From NCBI GenBank assembly GCA_902363665.1, contig CABJAW010000003.1, positions 124,001-188,000 of the forward strand: a stretch of 64,000 bases of DNA, in the 5' to 3' direction. The stretch's first letter is position 1, and each line of letters begins with the position of its first letter. This document shows, piece after piece, positions 42,157 through 50,753 of the stretch. A program made the translations under genes and the position numbers. The notes beneath the pieces are model-generated. The model saw only the letters and a program-made list of their open reading frames with translations, made no database searches and had not been told where the DNA came from. This DNA comes from Lachnospiraceae bacterium (GTDB taxonomy: Bacteria; Bacillota; Clostridia; Lachnospirales; Lachnospiraceae).

Positions 42157-42755
42157 TCCAGTGCCTCCCTTCTATATGCTTCTGGCAATTCCATCCAGGC
42201 GTTTACGGAAAACCCATACCGGCTGCACGGCTCATCGCAATCTCCCTCGTAGAATGCGCCACCCTCGTATCTTCCGATCGCTAACAGTGGATAATTGTTT
42301 GCAAACGACAGCATGATGTACCGGTCATCATCCGGAACCCGCTCTGTGATCGGGATCCAGCGCCGTTTCTGTCTGTTTCTAAATTCCTCTACCTCCTCCA
42401 ATACTGCGTAGCTTGCGGCTCTTTCGCCAATATCATCTTCCAGATCTTTTTTGTGTCTAATAACTGCCAGTATCTCTTCCCATGACATGCCTCCACGTTG
42501 TGCGAGCCGTTCAAGCGTTTGCCCGTGGTTTTTTATTGCCCAGGGGTCATGCGGCTCTATAAATTTCCATGGAATCGCTCCACCTCCAATGACAGGAAAG
42601 CTCTCTTCTTCCATTTTCAGCTCCCTCACCGCAATCCGCACTGCCTCGCAGCAGCCATCGCAGCCCTTCTCTTTTGTGTAATACTTGCAGTAGCCATCCG
42701 CGTCGCAACGTTTCAGCATGTATTGCAATCTCTCTTCTGCTTCTCTGCTATTCAT
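42153..42755 (-). CDS. DUF551-containing phage protein
   Basis: A 200-residue protein. The N-terminus (MNSREAEERLQYMLKRCDAD, GYCKYYTKEKGCDGCCEAV) has six Cys and may bind zinc. The C-terminal ~65 residues, WIPITERVPDDDRYIMLSFA through NAWMELPEAY, match DUF551, a common phage domain of unknown function. AAAGGAGG lies seven bases before ATG 42755; the frame upstream to 42872 lacks such a site. Confidence 0.75.
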   Translation of the reverse strand: MNSREAEERLQYMLKRCDADGYCKYYTKEKGCDGCCEAVRIAVRELKMEEESFPVIGGGAIPWKFIEPHDPWAIKNHGQTLERLAQRGGMSWEEILAVIRHKKDLEDDIGERAASYAVLEEVEEFRNRQKRRWIPITERVPDDDRYIMLSFANNYPLLAIGRYEGGAFYEGDCDEPCSRYGFSVNAWMELPEAYRREALE

Positions 42756-42757
42756 CT

Positions 42758-43948
42758 TCATTCCTCCTTTATCATATCGAATAGGCTCAATTGCACCGGT
42801 CGCTCCTGCTCTTCTTTCAGCTTCAGCTTCCGCAGCTCCGCAAGCTCTTCGAGCCTGTCTGGGCCAAACCATTTATCTGCGTGTGTCCGGTCAAGACTTG
42901 TCTTCGGCAAATTCTCATAGCCGATATCCACCAGTTTCTTTTCAAGTTTTTGAATGCGTTTTTCTGCCGCCGTTTGCCGTTTGTCTTTTTTCTGCTCTTT
43001 TATCAGTTTTTCTTTATCTGACACATGAACTACTTCTATGCCTTCACTAATGTCCTGCAAATCTTGCATCAAATCTCGGCTCTCTCTCTGTTCTGCCCGA
43101 ATATTCATAATTTCTACTTTCCATCCAGACAGGGCAATTTTCATACCGTATTTGTCGCGCTCTTTTTTCTTGATATCCTCTTGACATCTTTTTACAATCT
43201 GTTCGCAGATCGTAATCGATGTAGGACTCTTGAGCAATTTGACGCCTTTATTTATTCGTACGACTTCTTGCCCGGAAAAAATAGTGTCATCATCCCTGAT
43301 GTACGATATCCTCACATCGTAGAACACATTTCCTTTCTTTGTGCTCACAGTTTTTCCTGTCAAGTCGCAATTTTTCCCACTGTTCACGCAAACGTGTGAA
43401 CAGTGGATCGGATCGTAATGCTGCTCCCATTTGCCAGTCCAGTCATTCCAGCGCGTATGCCACATGCATACGTGGCCATTTACTCTTTTTGAAAATGCTT
43501 CAAGTTTTTCTCTCTTTTTTACATCCTCATCGTGTAATACCTTTTCCAGGCTCTTCTCATACTCATACGCCTCACTGGTAAGATGGCAATCGCAAAAAAA
43601 TAGTTTCGATAAGCCTCCTCCCCTCGCGTCACCGAGTATCTGGTTCCTGAGATCGCACGCATCTTTCCGATACGGACAGCATATCGTAGGATTATTGTTT
43701 TCGGGCATCCATTCGATTCCCATATATCCCATGCTGCCTATAAATCTCGAACCATTTACTAGCAGTCCGCATCCGGTAGAAAACACCAGCTTTCTCCGGA
43801 ATTCCTTTTTGTACTGAAATCCGCCGTAGATATTTTGTAACGGGTTTTCCCCGTAGCGCCCGCCAGCGATCTGCACATAATCCGGATAGTTTTCCTCTGT
43901 GTAACCCTCGGCCAGAAGCTTCTTTGTGAGCAAATTATATTCTCTCAT
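42758..43948 (-). CDS. Cys-rich phage protein with a sliding-clamp-binding-like tail
   Basis: A 395-residue protein of unknown family. The middle is rich in Cys and His (TICCPYRKDACDLRNQILGD, FFCDCHLT, GHVCMWHTRWND, HCSHVCVNSGKNCDL), suggesting zinc sites. A coiled coil follows (EKLIKEQKKDKRQTAAEKRI). The C-terminus is RPVQLSLFDMIKEE, in which QLSLF matches the consensus pentapeptide that docks on the bacterial beta sliding clamp. It lies in the replication-linked early region. ATG 43948 has GAGGTG upstream. Confidence 0.65.
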   Translation of the reverse strand: MREYNLLTKKLLAEGYTEENYPDYVQIAGGRYGENPLQNIYGGFQYKKEFRRKLVFSTGCGLLVNGSRFIGSMGYMGIEWMPENNNPTICCPYRKDACDLRNQILGDARGGGLSKLFFCDCHLTSEAYEYEKSLEKVLHDEDVKKREKLEAFSKRVNGHVCMWHTRWNDWTGKWEQHYDPIHCSHVCVNSGKNCDLTGKTVSTKKGNVFYDVRISYIRDDDTIFSGQEVVRINKGVKLLKSPTSITICEQIVKRCQEDIKKKERDKYGMKIALSGWKVEIMNIRAEQRESRDLMQDLQDISEGIEVVHVSDKEKLIKEQKKDKRQTAAEKRIQKLEKKLVDIGYENLPKTSLDRTHADKWFGPDRLEELAELRKLKLKEEQERPVQLSLFDMIKEE

Positions 43949-43958
43949 CTTCAGCACC

Positions 43959-44159
43959 TCAGATCCCCTGGCACGGACGCATCCCATAGAAATTTTCCAT
44001 CACGTCTCGAAGTTCATCCACGGTTTTGCCGTATTCTTTCGCAATACATCGCTCGCAGCACGGAAGTCTGTACGCTAGTGTTTTAGACAGCCGAGCGTCC
44101 CAGCTGTTTAATTGTTCTCCACATGAATTACAATATTTGTCAAGCCATGTTGTTTTCAT
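43959..44159 (-). CDS. Small zinc-finger-like phage protein
   Basis: A 66-residue protein with two CxxC pairs: YCNSCGEQLNSWDARL and LPCCERCIAKEYGKTV. This suggests a treble-clef or zinc-ribbon fold. It lies 10 bp before the Cys-rich 395-residue gene, in one transcription unit. Function unknown. Confidence 0.65.
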   Translation of the reverse strand: MKTTWLDKYCNSCGEQLNSWDARLSKTLAYRLPCCERCIAKEYGKTVDELRDVMENFYGMRPCQGI

Positions 44160-44253
44160 TTTTCTTCAAGGAGCCGATGCGCATCTTCCCGGGAAGCTCC
44201 GTCTCCTTTCTGTGATTTACTTTTTCTTTCTGAGCCGTCTCATCTGCCGGTTC

Positions 44254-44352
44254 TCAGCCTGCGCCGGTCTGCGAAAACTTGTAATCTTTGCAGCGCGACA
44301 TCCCGCAAAGCAGGCCTGCTGATTTTGTTTTTGAAAATCTTGATTTGCTCAT
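44254..44352 (-). CDS. 32-residue basic peptide gene (tentative)
   Basis: The frame MSKSRFSKTKSAGLLCGMSR, then CKDYKFSQTGAG, starts at ATG 44352. GAGGAGG lies seven bases upstream at the end of the preceding gene. The spacing is ideal, but the product is short and unrecognised. A second overlapping frame from ATG 44359 would encode 39 residues with a worse-placed ribosome site. Confidence 0.35.
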   Translation of the reverse strand: MSKSRFSKTKSAGLLCGMSRCKDYKFSQTGAG

Positions 44353-44355
44353 CTT

Positions 44356-44562
44356 TCATCCTCCTCTGTACCGTTCCAACTCTGCCACGACTGCGATCAG
44401 CAGCTCCTCGCACAGCCTGGTCGGATATTTTTCACGGATCGCTACCGCCTCGTCATGGACTGCCTGCCAATCAACTGGCTGTTCTTTGCAGTGTCTTTTA
44501 AACAGTTTCCAGCAAGCCAGTATGATTTTCCAGCAGATCAGGCACCAATAATCATCTGCCAT
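44356..44562 (-). CDS. Small phage protein, function unknown
   Basis: A 68-residue protein with MADDYWCLICWKIILACWKL, then LFKRHCKEQPVDWQAVHDEA and LCEELLIAVVAELERYRGG. It is Cys/Trp-rich at the N-terminus and helical after that. GAGGAG precedes the start, and the start overlaps the RusA stop (TAATG), so the two are translationally coupled. Confidence 0.6.
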   Translation of the reverse strand: MADDYWCLICWKIILACWKLFKRHCKEQPVDWQAVHDEAVAIREKYPTRLCEELLIAVVAELERYRGG

Positions 44563-44960
44563 TACAGCTCCTCGATCCGGATATAAATTCCAGGACGTTC
44601 AGCCCAAAACTTTTCAACAATCTCAGACGCCACCAGAGCGTCATCTGTCCAATATTTTGCTTTCGTCATGCAATCTTTCAAAAGCTTCTGCAAATTGTCT
44701 GTATCAGGCGCTGAGAGCTTGTAGGAGCCATCCAAATATTTGCCACGAGGAAAGCACCACTTTGTGACCAACCTTACACCACAGTCATATGGCTGCTTTG
44801 GCGCATAACGGCTCAGATGTGCAAGTAATTTCTGTCTGGCTGTTTTTAATTCGTCAGCTTCGTAGAAGACGGGCTTATTATTGACCATCTTAACTTTCTT
44901 TTCCTGATGCGTTGCGGTCGGCGGTATCATCGCCATAAAAAATTCAGTTTTCATTTTCAT
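44562..44960 (-). CDS. rusA: RusA-family Holliday junction resolvase
   Basis: A 132-residue endonuclease that cuts four-way DNA junctions during phage recombination and packaging. The family core is visible as LSAPDTDNLQKLLKDCMTKA with catalytic Asp residues, followed by YWTDDALVASEIVEKFW. The N-terminus FFMAMIPPTATHQEKKVKMV is the usual first strand. The ribosome site is GGAGGAAAGG before ATG 44960. It follows the iteron-like region and precedes late control. Confidence 0.9.
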   Translation of the reverse strand: MKMKTEFFMAMIPPTATHQEKKVKMVNNKPVFYEADELKTARQKLLAHLSRYAPKQPYDCGVRLVTKWCFPRGKYLDGSYKLSAPDTDNLQKLLKDCMTKAKYWTDDALVASEIVEKFWAERPGIYIRIEEL

Positions 44961-45075
44961 CCTTCCTTTCCTCCGCGACTGTACTGGACGGGTATGCTCC
45001 TAACCCGTTGTGGGGGCGTACTCAATCGCCCCACACTTAGGGTGGGCATAACCCGTACAGAGGGCTTGCCCGATT

Positions 45076-45111
45076 CCCGTGTATATATACGTAGTATATA
45101 TAGGTCACGGG
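45076..45111. repeat. AT-rich palindrome beside the iterons (origin candidate)
   Basis: CCCGTG (45076-45081) pairs with CACGGG (45106-45111) and encloses alternating TATATATA on both sides of a short centre. AT-rich inverted repeats next to iterons are typical of replication origins, as unwinding or cruciform sites. The region 44961-45221 holds no convincing gene. Confidence 0.5.
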
Positions 45112-45122
45112 CAGGCATTCCC

Positions 45123-45241
45123 GCGATGCCCGCGACCTTGGTGACGGGAATATATGCCCGATGCCCGTAACCTTGGTAGCAGGCAAAAACAGCGATGCCC
45201 GCGACCTTGGTGACGGGAATGTCAGGCATTGCCCGCGACCT
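45123..45241. repeat. Iteron-like direct repeats, period 34-35 bp
   Basis: The segment GCGATGCCCGCGACCTTGG with following GTGACGGGAAT occurs identically at 45123-45151 and 45192-45220. A diverged copy lies at 45159-45184 and a partial one from about 45228. The spacing of 34-35 bp is near three helical turns. The last copy enters the 3' end of the primase-helicase gene. The best reading is a phage replication origin bound by an initiator. Confidence 0.55.
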
Positions 45242-47507
45242 GGAGATTTTCGGGTAACGGGCAAATGCAATGGGTGTCTTTATCTACCATATATCCGATC
45301 TCTTTCAGAGAATTTCGAACCGTTTTTTCTTCTGGGAACCGTTCCCCAGTTGCTTCTGCATCTGCTTTTAAAACCTCATATAACTCTTTTACGGTCGGGT
45401 ATTTATCGTCATGTTCAAACTTAAAACTTTCTATTGCCATTTTATATTTTGCTTTTTTTGCGCTTCTGGCGTTTTCGCTTTGTTTCTTCCTAGACTCTTT
45501 TCCCTTTTGCCACATTGGCTTTTCTATATCCGGCTGAATGTCACTTAAGCATCCTACCTCGTCGATTTGGTGTATCGGATAGTCAAACCATAAATTAACC
45601 GGTTTAAACTTCTGAAACTCGCGCAGCGTCCCCTCAATGCGCCAGGCGGTAAGGTTCCGTACCTTCTCTTTTGCTTCCTCTATCTGCCGCTCCAGAGCGT
45701 TCATATTCCATCTGCTGAGCTTCTCCCGGCAATAATCCAGCATCTGCTTACTACTGAGCAAATCGTCTTGGGAAAGGTCGTCCTGCCATTCGAAATGTGC
45801 GTCCAGATACAACCTGCAGGCTTTGCACACTGCCTTATTTTCTTCTTGCTTAATCAGATCTTCTGTCGTTTCCAGCTCAATCAGATCCAGTAATGCATCC
45901 GGATCACGGGCAAACACACCGGATCCTGATGCCCGGTCCATGGATTTCTTCCCTCCCTGGCTTCCTTTACTGTGATGATGACAGTAGATAGTTGCACAGC
46001 CAAGTTCTGCACAGATCTTATCAAACTGATTACAGAAGTTTGCCATCTGGTCTGCACTGTTCTCGTCACCGGTAATGACCTTATATATAGGATCGATAAT
46101 AATCGCTACATAATCCTTCTTTGCAGCCCGTCTGATCAGCTTTGGGGCCAGCTTATCCATGGGCACAGATTTACCCCGCAGATTCCATATATCGATATTT
46201 TTCAAATTATTAGGCAACAATCCAAGCGATGTATAGACATCCTTAAAACGGTGCAGACAGCTTGCGCGATCCAGTTCAAGGTTCACATAAAGGATTCTTC
46301 CCTGCGCACACTGCCACTGCAGCCATTTCTGCCCTTCCGCAATCGCAATACATAACTCAATCTGCAGAAATGATTTTCCTGCTTTTGACGGACCGGAAAT
46401 CAACATCTTATGCCCTTTACGTAATACGCCATCGATCAGGCACGGGGACAGTTCTGGCATATCATTCCATACACTCTCCAGCCCCTCTGGCTCAGGCAGG
46501 TCATCATTTATGCCTTCAATCCATTCATACCATTCATTCCAGGACTGCTTGCCAATATTCGTGTCGACAAGGAACTGCTTTTTCCCGTTACGTTCCACGC
46601 CTGGCATCCTTGACAGTCTTGAAGGATTTTTGTTTTGTGTGTCCACATCGATACCGTTTTTTTTGCAGACTTCATATAGGTAGTCTACGCGTTTTCGGTA
46701 TTCTGCAAAATCCGCTGCGTCAACACGCACAATCGCATGCAGGCTTTTCTTTCCGGAATGCACCAGGCATGCGATTGGCAACTCCAACTCTCGCAGGAGT
46801 GCATTCTGCTGTTCGATGTCCATATGATCTGACTCAACTAATGCATACCGGTACTCTGTTACATTTTCATTTTTGCAGCCATTTCCATCGAGCGGATTGA
46901 AGCGGATCCACGCACCGGCTTCCGGATTGTAATCACCAAACACTGCACCAATATCACCTTTGCAGTTATTCAGCTGCTCGATCAGCTGTCCGGCTGTCCG
47001 GTCCCAGGAACCTTTTTGCGGAAGCCAACGTGTGCCTTTCTCATCCGTTTTTTCCCAACTGCCAGTTACGTAGCCGACATTCTCCCCGGCTTCAAACAGG
47101 GTTTCAAGGTATTTGATCAGCTGTGCTGCCGGATCCCAATTCTGAGGCTCCTGCACTTCTTTTCCTTCCACCCAGTTTGCGTCTACAACTACCCGGTCGC
47201 TGTCCATCTGTATACTGTCATTCCAGTCCAGTTCGTGCCCCTTTTCCGGCACCCACCCCCGTTCTATTGCCATCTGGACAATTGTCCCGCCAGTCACCGG
47301 GGAAGCGGATCCGGAAAAGCTTTTCCATTTTTTCTCACACTCTCTTGCATGATACCGGCTAATATCTTTCTGGCTCCACTGATCCCATACATGCACAGAA
47401 TAGCCTTCCTGTTTTAGTGCCATCCCGACATTGATCCATTCCTGATAGCTCAGATCACCCGGATTAATATATTCTATGATTTCCGTCAGGCTTGTCCTCT
47501 GCTCCAT
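45222..47507 (-). CDS. Primase-helicase / RepA-like replication protein
   Basis: A 761-residue protein. The N-terminus (YINPGDLSYQEWINVGMALK) is a PriCT-2 domain. Residues ~150-330 look like an archaeo-eukaryotic primase fold (ALVESDHMDIEQQNALLREL, then CLVHSGKKSLHAIVRVD). Residues ~370-570 are a RecA-like AAA_25 ATPase with Walker A ISGPSKAGKSFLQIELC and Walker B YVAIIIDPIYKV. The C-terminus is basic and helical. It probably primes and unwinds phage DNA at the adjacent iteron-like origin. Confidence 0.85.
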   Translation of the reverse strand: MEQRTSLTEIIEYINPGDLSYQEWINVGMALKQEGYSVHVWDQWSQKDISRYHARECEKKWKSFSGSASPVTGGTIVQMAIERGWVPEKGHELDWNDSIQMDSDRVVVDANWVEGKEVQEPQNWDPAAQLIKYLETLFEAGENVGYVTGSWEKTDEKGTRWLPQKGSWDRTAGQLIEQLNNCKGDIGAVFGDYNPEAGAWIRFNPLDGNGCKNENVTEYRYALVESDHMDIEQQNALLRELELPIACLVHSGKKSLHAIVRVDAADFAEYRKRVDYLYEVCKKNGIDVDTQNKNPSRLSRMPGVERNGKKQFLVDTNIGKQSWNEWYEWIEGINDDLPEPEGLESVWNDMPELSPCLIDGVLRKGHKMLISGPSKAGKSFLQIELCIAIAEGQKWLQWQCAQGRILYVNLELDRASCLHRFKDVYTSLGLLPNNLKNIDIWNLRGKSVPMDKLAPKLIRRAAKKDYVAIIIDPIYKVITGDENSADQMANFCNQFDKICAELGCATIYCHHHSKGSQGGKKSMDRASGSGVFARDPDALLDLIELETTEDLIKQEENKAVCKACRLYLDAHFEWQDDLSQDDLLSSKQMLDYCREKLSRWNMNALERQIEEAKEKVRNLTAWRIEGTLREFQKFKPVNLWFDYPIHQIDEVGCLSDIQPDIEKPMWQKGKESRKKQSENARSAKKAKYKMAIESFKFEHDDKYPTVKELYEVLKADAEATGERFPEEKTVRNSLKEIGYMVDKDTHCICPLPENLQVAGNA

Positions 47508-47509
47508 TG

Positions 47510-49093
47510 TTATGCTCCTTTATATTCCTGCGGTATAATTCCCTGCGGAATCCGCCAGCCCGCAGCCGCGATGCGATCAATCATATTTTTTGCAGTTTCA
47601 AACTGCCATGTTCCGACATGTTGAAAGCCTTTGCTTTCCAGAAAACGGATCTGCTTCGGGGTGGTAAGCCCTTCTGTTCTGCGTTTATCCAGCCGGTCGA
47701 GAAGTTTTGCGGCCTTTCCTGCATTGTCGATCTGATCAGCAGAGATTCCAAGTTTTTCAAGTGAACTTATCTGCTTGTCAGATGGTGGTGCCATCTCCCA
47801 GCCAAATGACGGGACATAGCCGGACAGATCTTCCGCCTGGATCGACATTTCGAACTGCAGTGGGTCCACAAGTTTTTTCTTCCGTTTTTTCATTTCTGCG
47901 AGTTGCTTTGCAAGAGCTTCTTCTCGCTGTGCTACTACATCCTCAGAAGCGGCCTTTTCTGCCTCTTCAATGTCAATAGCAAACCCAGCCTCTTTTTCCA
48001 GATTTTCAGTCATCTTCTGCGCTACTTCCGCATTTTCGCAGATCAGGCTCGCCGGATGGCACAGTTCATGCCGCTCTGTATGCCAAAGGAAATCCAATAG
48101 CAGTAAATGGTCCTTTCCAGGGAAGAGACGTGTTCCACGCCCCACCATCTGACTGTACAAGCTGCGGACTTTCGTTGGCCGCAATACTACCACGCAGTCT
48201 ACAGACGGGCAGTCCCAGCCTTCTGTCAGCAGCATGGAGTTACACAGGACGTTATAATCGCCCCGGTCAAACGCCTGCAGGATCTCTGTCCGGTCTGAAC
48301 TTTCGCCGTTTACCTCAGCAGCCCGAAATCCATGTTCGCATAAAACATCCCGAAATTTCTGAGAAGTCTTAACAAGAGGCAGAAAAACAACTGTTTTGCG
48401 GTCTGCGCAGTAATTTTTCATTTCTTCTGCGATCTGGTCCAGATACGGATCAAGAGCCGTACCAAGATCTCCTGCCTTAAAATCGCCGGCACTAATACCG
48501 ACACCGGTCAGATCCATTTTAAGTGGAAGCGTCAGTGCGCGGATTGGCGAGAGGTACCCTTCTTTGATCGCTTTTTGAAGTGTATATTCGTAAGCAATGC
48601 TTTCAAAGTATTCACCCATATCCCGCATATCGCCCCGGTCCGGTGTTGCTGTGACACCAAGCACTTCTGCTTCTGGGAAATGCTTTAGCACACGCTGATA
48701 GCTGTCAGAAATGCAGTGGTGCGCCTCATCGATGATTATTGTGTCAAAATAATCATCCGAAAACTGACCAAGCCGCTTCTCGCGCATCATTGTCTGTACT
48801 GACCCGACCACAATCCGGAACCAGCTTCCAATGCAGGAGGATTCTGCTTTTTCAAGCGCACAGCCAAGGCCCGTTGATTTTCTGATCTTATCTGCAGCCT
48901 GATCAAGCAGCTCACCACGGTGCGCAAGGATCAGTACCCGTTTGCCCTGGCATACACATTCCTCTGCAATCTTTGCGAACACGATTGTTTTTCCGCAGCC
49001 GGTTGGAAGGACAAGCAGCGTCCGGTTGACGCTGCCTTCCCACTGGGCGAAAACTGCCTGCTTTGCTTCTTCCTGATAGGGTCTTAATTCCAT
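47510..49093 (-). CDS. SF2 DEAD/DEAH-family helicase
   Basis: A 527-residue phage helicase. The motifs are MELRPYQEEAKQAVFAQWEG (Q-like), LLVLPTGCGKTIVFAKIAE (Walker A), DTIIIDEAHHCISDSYQ (motif II), GVTATPDRGDMRD (III), LLTEGWDCPSVDCVVVLRPT (V) and YSQMVGRGTRLFPGKDHLLL (VI). The C-terminal ~150 residues hold a coiled coil and helical repeats. It likely works in phage DNA replication or recombination, between primase and DUF669 genes. Confidence 0.9.
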   Translation of the reverse strand: MELRPYQEEAKQAVFAQWEGSVNRTLLVLPTGCGKTIVFAKIAEECVCQGKRVLILAHRGELLDQAADKIRKSTGLGCALEKAESSCIGSWFRIVVGSVQTMMREKRLGQFSDDYFDTIIIDEAHHCISDSYQRVLKHFPEAEVLGVTATPDRGDMRDMGEYFESIAYEYTLQKAIKEGYLSPIRALTLPLKMDLTGVGISAGDFKAGDLGTALDPYLDQIAEEMKNYCADRKTVVFLPLVKTSQKFRDVLCEHGFRAAEVNGESSDRTEILQAFDRGDYNVLCNSMLLTEGWDCPSVDCVVVLRPTKVRSLYSQMVGRGTRLFPGKDHLLLLDFLWHTERHELCHPASLICENAEVAQKMTENLEKEAGFAIDIEEAEKAASEDVVAQREEALAKQLAEMKKRKKKLVDPLQFEMSIQAEDLSGYVPSFGWEMAPPSDKQISSLEKLGISADQIDNAGKAAKLLDRLDKRRTEGLTTPKQIRFLESKGFQHVGTWQFETAKNMIDRIAAAGWRIPQGIIPQEYKGA

Positions 49094-49104
49094 CGTGACG
49101 CCTC

Positions 49105-49548
49105 CTAGAATTTACCCGCCTCAAATTTTTTGATTTCCTTTGGGTAGATCTTCTTGATATGGTTGTACTTTTTCGACGGGTCATTGCGGTCCGGATCCAG
49201 TGACACCTGTGCTCTTCCGGTGGCTCCCGGCAGCAGGTTCCAATTCATGCGGACCTCTTCGCCCTCTTTCTTTGCACCGATGCCTCGGAACAGTTCCGAA
49301 AGCTTCCATTCAAGGGAACTGTGCAGAATGAAATTCTCTCTGATCACAACTTCACGATCACGATCAGAGATACGGAAGTATACGACAGCCATGTTGCACG
49401 GTGGGAGTTTGCCTTTGCCCTGTGATCTTGCCCGCTTATATTTTTCAATCGTAAAATCATAATCCCCTTCCGGAATCGGTTCAAACTCACTGGAATCCTT
49501 TGAGATCGTATCTTCCCATCCTAACTCTCTGCCTTCTGTCTCTGCCAT
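49105..49548 (-). CDS. DUF669 protein, probable single-strand DNA-binding protein
   Basis: A 147-residue protein with FEPIPEGDYDFTIEKYKRAR, then NMAVVYFRISDRDREVVIRE and SLEWKLSELFRGIGAKKEGE. This is the DUF669 family, found beside Sak4 and helicase genes in phages and considered an SSB-like OB-fold protein. It lies 15 bp after the Sak4-like gene and 12 bp before the helicase. Confidence 0.85.
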   Translation of the reverse strand: MAETEGRELGWEDTISKDSSEFEPIPEGDYDFTIEKYKRARSQGKGKLPPCNMAVVYFRISDRDREVVIRENFILHSSLEWKLSELFRGIGAKKEGEEVRMNWNLLPGATGRAQVSLDPDRNDPSKKYNHIKKIYPKEIKKFEAGKF

Positions 49549-49562
49549 AATTCATATCCTCC

Positions 49563-50753
49563 TTATACATCAAATGGAATTTCCATTTTTTCTCTTGCGC
49601 TCTTTACTGCTGTGTAAACCTGCGGCCACGATGCTACCAGCAGGCCATCGATAATGCCGGGATTCACCTTGTCGTATTCCCACAGAGGTGTCTCAAGTGG
49701 AACATATCCCCTGGCTTCACACACCTGCCGGATTTCATCCTCAGTAACCGTGTTTTCAATCATGAGATCTCTCAGCTTCTTTGGAATCCGTTCATCCGGT
49801 GTAAATACAAACGACTGCTGATAGGGCTCTGCCCGTACGCGTGGTTTATCTGCCGGCTGTTTGCCGGGCGTTTCCGACGGTTTTATTCCCTGCGTTGGGG
49901 CTGTCTGCGGTGCGGGCGAAGGTGTGCCCGCTGTGGTACTGGTTGGTGCTGCCGGCGGCGCTGTCTTTACCGGCTGCTCAATTTTCGGTTTTGGCTGTTC
50001 TTCTGCCGGCTGTTCTGCAGTTTCCGATCCCTCGATAATAGAACGGATGGAATCATAGTCAAATGGCACCTCCTCCGGAAGCCCATACCGGTTCTTTGCA
50101 TCCCAGCACGGATGGTGACTGGTATACATGACACGGCGCCCGCCCTGCGCCTTATGTTTTTTCCCCTTGTCATCCACTGAGACAGCCAGCGTCTTATAAT
50201 TTGCAAACAGCACCATATCGGCCCATTCCTTCAGAAGCGGCGAAGTCTGCGACTGCGTTTTCTTTCCAAGCTTCAGTTCATAGCGGTCATAAGCGCCGAG
50301 CTCATCCGGCTGTTCAAACTTCCGGATCTGCGAATGTGCTGTGATCACGACATTGATTCCGGCGTCAACCACCTCAGAAAGCAGGTTCAGGAACCGGCCA
50401 AATTCTTCTTTCGCATACACATAGCCATTTCCATAGCCAAAATCCTCGATGCCCTTTTTTCCATTTCTGGCACACAGATCTTCCACGCACATCTGCTCTG
50501 CCCAATCCGCCGTATCAATCACAAGTGTTTTGCATATGCCTGGGGTAGAACGGACGTACCGGATCTGGTCTGTCAGCATCTGCCAGCTTGAGGCTTTTTC
50601 AAACCGCGCCACATCCATGTCCTTTGTGGATCCTTCCGTATCAATAAATACCGGATCCGGAAATTTACTGGCAAATGTTGACTTGCCAATACCTTCCGGC
50701 CCGTAAATGACTACTTTTTTTGCACTCGGCAACTTTCCCTTTATGATTCTCAT
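49563..50753 (-). CDS. Sak4-like RecA-fold ATPase (AAA_24)
   Basis: A 396-residue protein. The ATPase core (residues ~1-235) has Walker A VVIYGPEGIGKSTFASKFPD, Walker B TLVIDTADWAEQ and GINVVITAHSQIRKFEQPDE. This matches the Sak4 group of phage single-strand-annealing or recombinase proteins. A Pro/Thr/Ala-rich linker (about residues 245-310) leads to a small helical C-terminal domain. Its start overlaps the SMC-like gene stop as TAATG. Together with DUF669 and RusA it forms a recombination module. Confidence 0.83.
   Translation of the reverse strand: MRIIKGKLPSAKKVVIYGPEGIGKSTFASKFPDPVFIDTEGSTKDMDVARFEKASSWQMLTDQIRYVRSTPGICKTLVIDTADWAEQMCVEDLCARNGKKGIEDFGYGNGYVYAKEEFGRFLNLLSEVVDAGINVVITAHSQIRKFEQPDELGAYDRYELKLGKKTQSQTSPLLKEWADMVLFANYKTLAVSVDDKGKKHKAQGGRRVMYTSHHPCWDAKNRYGLPEEVPFDYDSIRSIIEGSETAEQPAEEQPKPKIEQPVKTAPPAAPTSTTAGTPSPAPQTAPTQGIKPSETPGKQPADKPRVRAEPYQQSFVFTPDERIPKKLRDLMIENTVTEDEIRQVCEARGYVPLETPLWEYDKVNPGIIDGLLVASWPQVYTAVKSAREKMEIPFDV

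Noticed and set aside
44957..45229. 90-codon minus frame through the iteron-like repeats
   Set aside because: Its sequence is just translated repeats (PVTKVAGIA) and it is better explained as non-coding origin DNA.
45123..45241. Possible CRISPR array
   Set aside because: The repeats are contiguous, with variable similarity and no unique spacers of constant length, and no cas genes are present.
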